Assembly: GCA_030220185.1 (NCBI GenBank)
Contig: JASPKZ010001601.1
Span: 62,001 to 126,000 of the forward strand
Origin: Diploptera punctata
Lineage: Eukaryota > Arthropoda > Insecta > Blattodea > Blaberidae
DNA length: 64,000 nt
Direction: 5' to 3'
The notes beneath the pieces are model-generated. The model was not told the origin of the DNA and searched no databases. It worked only from the letters and a program-made list of their open reading frames with translations. A program made the translations under genes and the position numbers. Below, one piece after another: positions 40,201 through 49,961 of this stretch; the stretch's first letter is position 1, and every line of letters begins with the position of its first letter.

Positions 40201-43200
40201 TGTTGTGTTCAGTCCTCAGGCGAGCTGGACATGCAGTTTCAGAGCTTCAGTCCATGTGTGAGGTTTGTTGTGTTCAGTCCTCAGGCGAGCTGGACATGCA
40301 GTTTCAGAGCTTCAGTCCCATGTGTGAGTGTTTGTTGTGTTCAGTCCTCAGGCGAGCTGGACGTGCAGTTTCAGAGCTTCAGTCCATGGTGAGGTTTGTT
40401 GTGTTCAGTCCTCAGGCGAGCTGGACATGCAGTTTCAGAGCTTCAGTCCATGTGTGAGGTTTGGTTGTGTTCAGTCCTCAGGCGAGCTGGACATGCAGTT
40501 TCAGAGCTTCAGTCCATGTGTGAGGTTTGTTGTGTTCAGTCCTCAGGCGAGCTGGACATGCAGTTTCAAGAGCTTCAGTCCATGTGTGAGGTTTGTTGTG
40601 TTCAGTCCTCAGGCGAGCTGGACGTGCAGTTTCAGAGCTTCAGTCCATGTGTGAGGTTTGTTGTGTTCAGTCCTCAGGCGAGCTGGACATGCAGTTTCAG
40701 AGCTTCAGTCCATGTGTGAGGTTTGTTGTGTTCAGTCCTCAGGCGAGCTGGACGTGCAGTTTCAGAGCTTCAGTCCATGTGTGAGGTTTGTTGTGTTCAG
40801 TCCTCAGGCGAGCTGGACATGCAGTTTCAGAGCTTCAGTCCATGTGTGAGGTTTGTTGTGTTTCAGTCCTCAGGCGAGCTGGACATGCAGTTTCAGAGCT
40901 TCAGTCCATGTGTGAGGTTTGTTGTGTTCAGTCCTCAGGCGAGCTGGACATGCAGTTTCAGAGCTTCAGTCCATGTGTGAGGTTTGTTGTGTTCAGTCCT
41001 CAGGCGAGCTGGACGTGCAGTTTCAGAGCTTCAGTCCATGTGTGAGGTTTGTTGTGTTCAGTCCTCAGGCGAGCTGGACGTGCAGTTTCAGAGCTTCAGT
41101 CCATGTGTGAGGTTTGTTGTGTTCAGTCCTCAGGCGAGCTGGACGTGCAGTTTCAGAGCTTCAGTCCATGTGTGAGGTTTGTTGTGTTCAGTCCTCAGGC
41201 GACCTGGACCTGCAGTTTCAGAGCTTCAGTCCATGTGTGAGGTTGTTGTGTTTCAGTCCTCAGGCGAGCTGGACATGCAGTTTCAGAGCTTCAGTCCATG
41301 GTGAGGTTTGTTGTGTTCAGTTCCTCAGGCGAGCTGGACGTGCAGTTTCAGACCTTCAGTCCATGTGTGAGGTTTGTTGTGTTCAGTCCTCAGGCGAGCT
41401 GGACGTGCAGTTTCAGAGCTTCAGTCCATGTGTGAGGTTTGTTGTGTTCAGTCCTCAGGCGAGCTGGACGTGCAGTTTCAGAGCTTCAGTCCATGTGTTG
41501 AGGTTTGTTGTGTTCAGTCCTCAGGCGAGCTGGACGTGCAGTTTCAGAGCTTCAGTCCATGTGTGAGGTTTGTTGTGTTCAGTCCTCAGGCGAGCTGGAC
41601 ATGCAGTTTCAGAGCTTCAGTCCATGTGTGAGGTTTGTTGTGTTCAGTCCTCAGGCGAGCTGGACATGCAGTTTCAGAGCTTCAGTCCATGTGTGAGGTT
41701 TGTTGTGTTCAGTCCTCAGGCGAGCTGGACATGCAGTTTCAGAGCTTCAGTCCATGTGTGAGGTTTGTTGTGTTCAGTCCTCAGGCGAGCTGGACGTGCA
41801 GTTTCAGAGCTTCAGTCCATGTGTGAGGTTTGTTGTGTTCAGTCCTCAGGCGAGCTGGACGTGCAGTTTCAGAGCTTCAGTCCATGTGTGAGGTTTGTTG
41901 TGTTCAGTCCTCAGGCGAGCTGGACGTGCAGTTTCAGAGCTTCAGTCCATGTGTGAGGTTTGTTGTGTTCAGTCCTCAGGCGACCTGGACGTGCAGTTTC
42001 AGAGCTTCAGTCCATGTGTGAGGTTTGTTGTGTTCAGTCCTCAGGCGAGCTGGACGTGCAGTTTCAGAGCTTCAGTCCATGTGTGAGGTTTGTTGTGTTC
42101 AGTCCTCAGGCGAGCTGGACATGCAGTTTCAGAGCTTCAGTCCATGTGTGAGGTTTGTTGTGTTCAGTCCTCAGGCGAGCTGGACATGCAGTTTCAGAGC
42201 TTCAGTCCATGTGTGAGGTTTGTTGTGTTCAGTCCTCAGGCGAGCTGGACATGCAGTTTCAGAGCTTCAGTCCATGTGTGAGGTTTGTTGTGTTCAGTCC
42301 TCAGGCGAGCTGGACGTGCAGTTTCAGAGCTTCAGTCCATGTGTGAGGTTTGTTGTGTTCAGTCCTCAGGCGAGCTGGACATGCAGTTTCAGAGCTTCAG
42401 TCCATGTGTGAGGTTTGTTGTGTTCAGTCCTCAGGCGAGCTGGACATGCAGTTTCAGAGCTTCAGTCCATGTGTGAGGTTTGTTGTGTTCAGTCCTCAGG
42501 CGAGCTGGACATGCAGTTTCAGAGCTTCAGTCCATGTGTGAGGTTTGTTGTGTTCAGTCCTCAGGCGAGCTGGACGTGCAGTTTCAGAGCTTCAGTCCAT
42601 GTGTGAGGTTTGTTGTGTTCAGTCCTCAGGCGAGCTGGACATGCAGTTTCAGAGCTTCAGTCCATGTGTGAGGTTTGTTGTGTTCAGTCCTCAGGCGAGC
42701 TGGACGTGCAGTTTCAGAGCTTCAGTCCATGTGTGAGGTTTGTTGTGTTCAGTCCTCAGGCGAGCTGGACATGCAGTTTCAGAGCTTCAGTCCATGTGTG
42801 AGGTTTGTTGTGTTCAGTCCTCAGGCGAGCTGGACATGCAGTTTCAGAGCTTCAGTCCATGTGTGAGGTTTGTTGTGTTCAGTCCTCAGGCGAGCTGGAC
42901 ATGCAGTTTCAGAGCTTCAGTCCATGTGTGAGGTTTGTTGTGTTCAGTCCTCAGGCGAGCTGGACGTGCAGTTTCAGAGCTTCAGTCCATGTGTGAGGTT
43001 TGTTGTGTTCAGTCCTCAGGCGAGCTGGACGTGCAGTTTCAGAGCTTCAGTCCATGTGTGAGGTTTGTTGTGTTCAGTCCTCAGGCGAGCTGGACGTGCA
43101 GTTTCAGAGCTTCAGTCCATGTGTGAGGTTTGTTGTGTTCAGTCCTCAGGCGACCTGGACGTGCAGTTTCAGAGCTTCAGTCCATGTGTGAGGTTTGTTG

Positions 43201-45673
43201 TGTTCAGTCCTCAGGCGAGCTGGACATGCAGTTTCAGAGCTTCAGTCCATGTGTGAGGTTTGTTGTGTTCAGTCCTCAGGCGAGCTGGACGTGCAGTTTC
43301 AGAGCTTCAGTCCATGTGTGAGGTTTGTTGTGTTCAGTCCTCAGGCGAGCTGGACGTGCAGTTTCAGAGCTTCAGTCCATGTGTGAGGTTTGTTGTGTTC
43401 AGTCCTCAGGCGAGCTGGACGTGCAGTTTCAGAGCTTCAGTCCATGTGTGAGGTTTGTTGTGTTCAGTCCTCAGGCGAGCTGGACGTGCAGTTTCAGAGC
43501 TTCAGTCCATGTGTGAGGTTTGTTGTGTTCAGTCCTCAGGCGAGCTGGACGTGCAGTTCAGAGCTTCAGTCCATGTGTGAGGTTTGTTGTGTTCAGTCCT
43601 CAGGCGAGCTGGACATGCAGTTTCAGAGCTTCAGTCCATGTGTGAGGTTTGTTGTGTTCAGTCCTCAGGCGAGCTGGACATGCAGTTTCAGAGCTTCAGT
43701 CCATGTTGAGGTTTGTTGTGTTCAGTCCTCAGGCGAGCTGGACATGCAGTTTCAGAGCTTCAGTCCATGTGTGAGGTTTGTTGTGTTCAGTCCTCAGGCG
43801 AGCTGGACGTGCAGTTTCAGAGCTTCAGTCCATGTGTGAGGTTTGTTGTGTTCAGTCCTCAGACGAGCTGGACATGCAGTTTCAGAGCTTCAGTCCATGT
43901 GTGAGGTTTGTTGTGTTCAGTCCTCAGGCGAGCTGGACGTGCAGTTTCAGAGCTTCAGTCCATGTGTGAGGTTGTTGTGTTCAGTCCTCAGGCGAGCTGG
44001 ACATGCAGTTTCAGAGCTTCAGTCCATGTGTGAGGTTTGTTGTGTTCAGTCCTCAGGCGAGCTGGACATGCAGTTTCAGAGCTTCAGTCCATGTGTGAGG
44101 TTTGTTGTGTTCAGTCCTCAGGCGAGCTGGACATGCAGTTTCAGAGCTTCAGTCCATGTGTGAGGTTTGTTGTGTTCAGTCCTCAGGCGAGCTGGACATG
44201 CAGTTTCAGAGCTTCAGTCCATGTGTGAGGTTTGTTGTGTTCAGTCCTCAGGCGAGCTGGACGTGCAGTTTCAGAGCTTCAGTCCATGTGTGAGGTTTGT
44301 TGTGTTCAGTCCTCAGGCGAGCTGGACGTGCAGTTTCAGAGCTTCAGTCCATGTGTGAGGTTTGTTGTGTTCAGTCCTCAGGCGACCTGGACGTGCAGTT
44401 CAGAGCTTCAGTCCATGTGTGAGGTTTGTTGTGTTCAGTCCTCAGGCGAGCTGGACGTGCAGTTTCAGAGCTTCAGTCCATGTGTGAGGTTTGTTGTGTT
44501 CAGTCCTCAGGCGAGCTGGACATGCAGTTTCAGAGCTTCAGTCCATGTGTGAGGTTTGTTGTGTTCAGTCCTCAGGCGAGCTGGACATGCAGTTTCAGAG
44601 CTTCAGTCCATGTGTGAGGTTTGTTGTGTTCAGTCCTCAGGCGAGCTGGACATGCAGTTTCAGAGCTTCAGTCCATGTGTGAGGTTTGTTGTGTTCAGTC
44701 CTCAGGCGAGCTGGACATGCAGTTTCAGAGCTTCAGTCCATGTGTGAGGTTTGTTGTGTTCAGTCCTCAGGCGAGCTGGACATGCAGTTTCAGAGCTTCA
44801 GTCCATGTGTGAGGTTTGTTGTGTTCAGTCCTCAGGCGAGCTGGGCGTGCAGTTTCAGAGCTTCAGTCCATGTGTGAGGTTTGTTGTGTTCAGTCCTCAG
44901 GCGAGCTGGACATGCAGTTTCAGAGCTTCAGTCCATGTGTGAGGTTTGTTGTGTTCAGTCCTCAGGCGAGCTGGACATGCAGTTTCAGAGGTTCAGTCCA
45001 TGTGTGAGGTTTGTTGTGTTCAGTCCTCAGGCGAGCTGGGCGTGCAGTTTCAGAGCTTCAGTCCATGTGTGAGGTTTGTTGTGTTCAGTCCTCAGGCGAG
45101 CTGGGCGTGCAGTTTCAGAGCTTCAGTCCATGTGTGAGGTTTGTTGTGTTCAGTCCTCAGGCGAGCTGGACGTGCAGTTTCAGAGCTTCAGTCCATGTGT
45201 GAGGTTGTTGTGTTCAGTCCTCAGGCGAGCTGGACGTGCAGTTTCAGAGCTTCAGTCCATGTGTGAGGTTTGTTGTGTTCAGTCCTCAGGCGAGCTGGAC
45301 ATGCAGTTTCAGAGCTTCAGTCCATGTGTGAGGTTTGTTGTGTTCAGTCCTCAGGCGAGCTGGACGTGCAGTTTCAGAGCTTCAGTCCATGTGTGAGGTT
45401 TGTTGTGTTCAGTCCTCAGGCGAGCTGGACGTGCAGTTTCAGAGCTTCAGTCCATGTGTGAGGTTTGTTGTGTTCAGTCCTCAGGCGAGCTGGACATGCA
45501 GTTTCAGAGCTTCAGTCCATGTGTGAGGTTTGTTGTGTTCAGTCCTCAGGCGAGCTGGACATGCAGTTTCAGAGCTTCAGTCCATGTGTGAGGTTTGTTG
45601 TGTTCAGTCCTCAGGCGAGCTGGACATGCAGTTTCAGAGCTTCAGTCCATGTGTGAGGTTTGTTGTCTTCAGT
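34294..45673 (+). repeat. 65-bp minisatellite, about 175 units
   Basis: The distance between the first TTCAGT (34294) and the last (45668) is 11,374 bases, 175 times 65 minus one. Units start TTCAGTCCTCAGGCGAGCTG, continue through CAGTTTCAGAGCTTCAGTCC and end GTGTGAGGTTTGTTGTG. Units are extremely similar. The main variants are GGACATG, GGACGTG and GGGCGTG at one position, and a few with GACCTGG. The last unit ends TTGTTGTC then TTCAGTTGAAATG, leading into the transposase region. Because 65 is not a multiple of 3, the many open frames of 63 codons in it are products of the repeat and not genes. Confidence 0.97.
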
Positions 45674-45678
45674 TGAAA

Positions 45679-46757
45679 TGTTTAAAGTGACTGAGCATCC
45701 GCCCGCCCGCCGACTGTGTGATACGGTCTGTTATCCATTTCTTGAATGCAAGAAACATCAAACCAGCTGACATTCTTCGTCAACTTAGTGAGGTGTATGG
45801 TGAAGATGGCATTAGTGATGGAATGGTCAGGAGATGGGTTAGGAAGTTCAACGAGGGCTGCGTCTCTGTGCACGACAAACAGCATACCGATCGGCCATCT
45901 TCAATCAATGACAATTAGGTGCGTGCAGCCAATGAAAGATTTGTGAGGACAGGACGTTCACAAGTTCTTAGCTTCCCTTGAATTTTTCACAATTGTCACG
46001 GAGTGTTCTCTACAAAATTGTGACAGATCGATTATGATATAAAAAATTGTGTTCATGATGGATACCCAAGATGCTCACCGAGGAACACGAAACCAAACAA
46101 GCTTCCAGTGTATTGAGCTTTCTTACACATTACAGTGAGTAAGGCAATGTGTTTCTAGATCATATTGTAACAGGTGACGAGACTTGGGTGTCTCATCTCA
46201 CATGACACCTGAATCGAAGCAGCAGTGCATGGAATGGAGGCACACTGCATCGCCAAGGAAAAAGAAATTCAAACAAAACATGTCAACATGCAAGATCATG
46301 TGCACTGTTTTTGGGACAGAAAAGGAGTCCTACTCATCAAAATCTTGTCTCGGGGTGAAAACATTAATAGAGAAACCTATTGTCAGACCTTGAAGAAACT
46401 CCGTCACACAATTCAGAACAAAAGACGTGGGATGCTGACTGATGGAATTGTGGTTATTCATGACAATGCTCGGTCACACACAGCTCGTGACACACAAAAT
46501 CTCATCACGAAATTTAACTGGGAACAGATTGACCATCCCCCTACAGCCCGGATTTGGCTCCAAGTGATTTTCATATCTTCCTGCACCTCAAGATGTTCCT
46601 CAGTGGTCAACATTTTGATGGTGATGATGAAGTGAAAATAGCAAAATGGGAGTGGTTTGCATTGCAGGCGGGCGGATTCTACAATGAGGGATAGAAGAAC
46701 TTGTGCCCCAACTCGATAAATGCCTCAATAATGGTGGAGATTATGTTGAAGTGTGGG
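45679..46757 (+). pseudogene. Mariner transposase, broken
   Basis: Recognisable in order: the N-terminal helix-turn-helix region (LNARNIKPADILRQLSEVYG, GMVRRWVRKFNEG, 45718-45918) and a stop. A decayed stretch with KLPVY.AFL-like residues follows. Next come VTGDETWV (first catalytic Asp, about 46168-46193), WDRKGVLLIKILSRGENIN, NKRRGMLTDGIVVIHDNARS (second Asp, near 46462), then after a one-base slip PDLAPSDFH (third Asp, near 46548) and the C-terminus to about 46757. Stops, a lost start (ATA where ATG is expected at 45721) and at least three frameshifts make it inactive. Spacing between the second and third Asp fits the D34D of mariners. Confidence 0.85.
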
Positions 46758-46820
46758 GAATACAATGCAACAAAAATTATTTGTAATAAATATCTTCCCG
46801 TTTAATTACTACAACCTTCC

Positions 46821-46848
46821 GGAACTTACTTTAAAAACATGCCTCGTG
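46821..46848 (-). repeat. Mariner right terminal inverted repeat
   Basis: GGAACTTACTTTAAAAACAT (46821-46840) and GCCTCG, followed by TG and (TA)n. Inverted partner of 34207-34233. Confidence 0.8.
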
Positions 46849-46862
46849 TATATATATATATA

Positions 46863-47429
46863 GTTTAGAAAAATTAAAATTTATTTCTTATATAACAGAA
46901 TCCAAAATTTCCTTAATAAAACCACCACTATAAAAAAGTTCCTTCTTTCTTGTTCTAGCAAAAGTATTGCCTGTGAACCATCTAAGAAAAGATCTGAAAT
47001 GATTTAATTTAAGATCCTATCCTAATTTTCTGGACGTATAAATTTAATTTTAAACGTGGGAACATTTAGGGGATTAAATCATAAAGCTTACATCTAATTA
47101 TAATCAATATCACAGACCAACATCAACAATCAATTTTGGTCTGAATTACTTGATTAATACTAATTTCAGTCTGTTAGTTTCTAGTCTTAAGTATTTTATA
47201 ATACTGACTCTAAAAAATGCAAATCTAAAAAGACTTATTTACAACTAACTGCATTTCAGACAACTAACAATCACTTAACTGCAATAATCAACTTATGGAA
47301 CATATTAATAAGAACAGAACATATGAACATTAACAGAAATTAATTCATTCAAAATAACAATACATACTAGTATAAAATATTTTCTTCATGGCATGTTTTC
47401 TTGATCACCAATATACAGAATATTAAATT
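46863..47429. other. No gene seen
   Basis: AT-rich; no recognisable feature. Confidence 0.45.
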
Positions 47430-47725
47430 ATGATACAACTTTGAAATTCATGGAGAACATTTTTTGACAACTCATCTCATAAATTTCATGTTTTTCACGA
47501 AACTGCAGTTTCAAACATAATCACATCCATCTTCAGCTATAACTCCGAGTCATAACTCAGAATCAGAGTTATGGCTGAAGATGGATATGATTACATTTGA
47601 AACTGCAGTTTTGTGAAAAACATGAAATTTATGAGGTGAGTTGTTTAAACAAAATGTTCTCCGATGAATTTTAATGATTATACCTCATAATGTTTACTTC
47701 CCAACATTAATTTAATATATGATAG
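47430..47725. mobile_element. PLE-type foldback, family K
   Basis: Left arm (CTCATAAATTTCATGTTTTT) and right arm (AAAAACATGAAATTTATGAG) enclose a centre of about 20 bases. The inner arms contain CTGAAGATGGAT..GAAACTGCAG on each strand: a hammerhead-like core with GAAA and palindromic CTGCAG, but without a good stem II or stem I. The outer flank CCTCATAATGTTTACTTCCC is shared with the family N elements. Confidence 0.65.
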
Positions 47726-47748
47726 AAGTTTTTTATTATTTTATTCAA

Positions 47749-48457
47749 CAGCAAACTCCTAATTATCCGTGTTAATTGGGACCGAGATATGCATGGAAAA
47801 TCGAAAAACACGGATAATCCAATTAAGTTATTCGGCACCGTGGAAGTTGATCAGAAATGTATTTACCCACTTTAACACAACTTAAATGCAACAAATATTC
47901 ATAAAATGTTATATTAAATGTATTTAGATGCGAGTCGTAATTATCATTAATTTATTTTACTCGTAAATATGAAAAAAAAAAAGTGGGACTATTTCCTGTC
48001 ATGACCATCCAGTTACAACAGTTATTCAAAATGGCCACCATAAACAGCGACAACTATACTAGTAATCACCGATATCCACACTTATAACCAGGGATGACAA
48101 ATAATCAGCGATTCCCACACTAGCAACCACCGATGACCACACTACTAACCAGCGATAAACCCACTGCCACAGCATATCCGTGGTTTCAATCTGTAACAAC
48201 AAACTTTCAATGACTCACGCAACAGAAATTTCTGAAATTGTATTGTATTCTCAGAATGTTGGTACCGTTAAACACATGAGGGGAGGTTACTCTATTAATG
48301 ATAGTTTCTAAGTGCAGCTCACAGCAGCACGTTTAAAAATAAAGAATGTTTTCATAACAATACAAAATACAGTATTTAAAAAAAAGCAGTAAAAAGAGTC
48401 ATGCCCAGATAATCTGCAAACCGGATAATATGTGCACGGATAATCGGGAGTTTGCTG
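47749..48457. mobile_element. Tigger/pogo-like nonautonomous element
   Basis: The ends CAGCAAACTCCTAATTATCC (47749-47768) and the complement of CGGATAATCGGGAGTTTGCTG (48437-48457, here broken in two reads of under 20) are inverted partners. The motif ATTATCCGTG inside a CAG...CTC start is typical for Tigger-type ends. The right end is followed by TA. The inside has several ATCC.TGGTTA-like repeats but no coding frame. Confidence 0.6.
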
Positions 48458-48762
48458 TATTATGTATAACTTCAAAATAAGTTATTCAAAAAATACAGGT
48501 AAGTTGACAGTGAATTTCTGACATTATCTGTAAATTAAGTTTCTATTTGATTCGCACAACAATGCCTACGTATCTTCCTTTTCTTAAACTGAGTATTTTA
48601 TATTTACCTTATATTAGGAAATAATACACTGCAACTTCAACATTATAGATTATCGTCCTACTGCAATCAAACTATTGTATTAGTTTAAGCAAGCACCTAA
48701 CATCGGGCATATTGTTTGGCACAATTTAATACATGTGGAGCAATCTAGATATAAATTCAATA
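48458..48762. other. No gene seen
   Basis: AT-rich, downstream of the minus-strand exon; no clear polyadenylation signal that I can assign with confidence. Confidence 0.4.
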
Positions 48763-48957
48763 TCAAAATGTGGTGATATGCCTTTGAGATGAACGCAGAC
48801 CAAGAAGTTTCCGTCGTTTGCGACTTCGCAGTCTGTTCAAAAGTGATTCCGAGCCTTCGGATGCATCTTCATCCACAAATCCACTCTCTGGCCGATGAAG
48901 AGGTGCTGGCATTTGCAACAGTTCAAACCAGCGCGTCACTTTGGCAGTGGGGCTTAA
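48763..48957 (-). CDS. Probable terminal exon of a host transcript
   Basis: On the minus strand an acceptor (branch-like CACTAATG, then AATAATACAG) lies just before 48957. The frame in phase 0 reads LSPTAKVTRWFELLQMPAPL, HRPESGFVDEDASEGSES and a basic part LLNRLRSRKRRKLLG, then stop. The other two frames are closed within 35 bases, so phase 0 is forced. No strong donor is visible, so it is likely a last exon. Its phase does not match the donors of the other minus-strand exons seen here, so it may be an alternative end or another gene. Not recognised. Confidence 0.45.
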   Translation of the reverse strand, partial: LSPTAKVTRWFELLQMPAPLHRPESGFVDEDASEGSESLLNRLRSRKRRKLLGLRSSQRHITTF

Positions 48958-49094
48958 CTGTATTATTACATTAGTGCACATGAAACAAAACAAAAATCAT
49001 TCAAAAATGAGTTATATGAAGAGCAAACTTTAAATGTTTACTTACACAATGTTATTAACATGTTTATTGATACTAATTTATTTATTAAATAATA

Positions 49095-49287
49095 TTTCAT
49101 AGGAAATTACACTATGAGGATTATTTTAGTTATATTTAAGTTGTATATTTGACTCACCTCATGTTTCTTGATTTTTATGCAGACCGGTTTCATCGCTAAG
49201 TGTCCAACATTCTCGATACAGTTGTAAATCAAGAATGTCGCACAGTTAGTGACGAAACTAGTCTGCATAAAAATCAAGAAACATGAG
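49095..49287. mobile_element. PLE-type foldback, family C, second copy
   Basis: Head GAAATTACACTATGAGG, left arm CTCATGTTTCTTGATTTTTA, and right arm TGCATAAAAATCAAGAAACA. The right arm carries GACGAAACTAGTCTGC, the GAAA, palindromic stem III and UC part of a hammerhead, but lacks CUGANGA. The end of its right arm lies at 49950-49980, displaced by the next element. Confidence 0.65.
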
Positions 49288-49949
49288 CAATATAATGTAA
49301 CATTAAAACTATAAAATAGTTACCTTGTAGGTCTGTCTCCTCAACTTAAGTTGTTTTAAAACTCTGTAGGCCTTTCGGGACTAGTCCCATCATCAGCAGA
49401 ATGCATCAGGTCTGTACTTGTTAACTCTTGTTGTAGCACTGACTTGGTGGTGAGTATTTTGTACAGTGGAATGTATGAGAAAACTAACAGGAACTTTAAC
49501 ATTAGATTCAAAGAACATTTCAGAGATTTTATTTATAATGGAGGAAAATCAAGTTATGCAAAACATGTAATTCAGGCTGGAAACCATATGCATAACATCG
49601 ATAACACCCTCACAATAGTACATGGAGAAAACATTCCAACGAGGATAAATATATTGCAGGAAATCGCAATCCTAAGAGAAATCGACAACAACAACCTGAT
49701 TCTCAATGAATACACACCCAGTCCACACAATCCTCTGTACAAAATTCTCACAACCAAGTCAGTGCTTCAACAAGTACAGACCTAATGCATTCTGCTGATC
49801 ATGGGACTAGTCCCGAAAGGCCTACAGAGTTTTAAAACAACTTAAGTTGAGGAGACGGAGCTACAAGGTAACTATTTTATAGTTTAACTGTACATTATAT
49901 TACTGTGAATTAATACCTCAACGGAAACTTACCGTGGATTTTACTGGTA
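49288..49949 (+). mobile_element. Penelope-like element, family F, with inverted ends and target duplication
   Basis: Inserted in the preceding foldback with a 12-base duplication (AAGAAACATGAG at 49276-49287 and 49950-49961). The coding part 49444-49785 reads KTNRNFNIRFKEHFRDFIYN, KSSYAKHVIQAGNHMHN, PTRINILQEIAILREID and SPHNPLYKIL, the second half of a GIY-YIG domain plus the C-terminus, same family as 12950-13815. Ends of about 120 bases (TCTCCTCAACTTAAGTTGTT near 49336 and its complement near 49840) are inverted copies. Unlike most copies, the remaining frame has no internal stop. Confidence 0.8.
49361..49402 (-). ncRNA. Hammerhead ribozyme, PLE family F, complete
   Basis: On the minus strand: stem I 5' strand AUUCUG, core CUGAUGA (the classic form), U, stem II GGGAC/GUCCC with loop UA, GAAA, palindromic stem III region AGGCCU, cleavage after CUA, and stem I 3' strand CAGAGU. 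Stem I pairs over 6 bp with one G-U. It is the best hammerhead in the window. The plus-strand partner at 49790-49830 has CUGAUCA (invariant G8 changed to C) and should be inactive. Confidence 0.75.
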
Positions 49950-49961
49950 AAGAAACATGAG

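Larger units (their letters stand above)
34207..46848 (+). mobile_element. Mariner element expanded by an internal minisatellite
   Basis: The left end (34207-34233, with GTTTTAAAGTAAGTTC) and the right end (46821-46848, complement with GTTTTTAAAGTAAGTTCC) are inverted partners. They are flanked by TA on both sides, within TA-rich DNA, as expected for a mariner. Between them lie a short 5' region (34234-34293), the 65-bp array (34294-45673), and the transposase remnant and 3' region (45679-46820). Without the array the element would be about 1.27 kb, the normal size of a mariner. The reading frame points away from the left end. Both ends are intact enough to recognise, so the array sits inside one element and is not a boundary between two. 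Confidence 0.85.

Noticed and set aside
34283..45656. Dozens of 63- to 150-codon open frames with Cys-rich repeats (for example MLCSVLRRAG..CEVCC)
   Set aside because: They are the three reading frames of a 65-bp tandem repeat with one stop per unit. The unit is not a multiple of three, and the longer frames coincide with single-base indels. No protein-level constraint is visible.
34294..45673. CRISPR-like array
   Set aside because: The unit is continuous with no unique spacers, and the sequence is eukaryotic.
45718..46635. Active mariner transposase
   Set aside because: Start codon changed, stop after about 66 codons, and several frameshifts before the third catalytic Asp.
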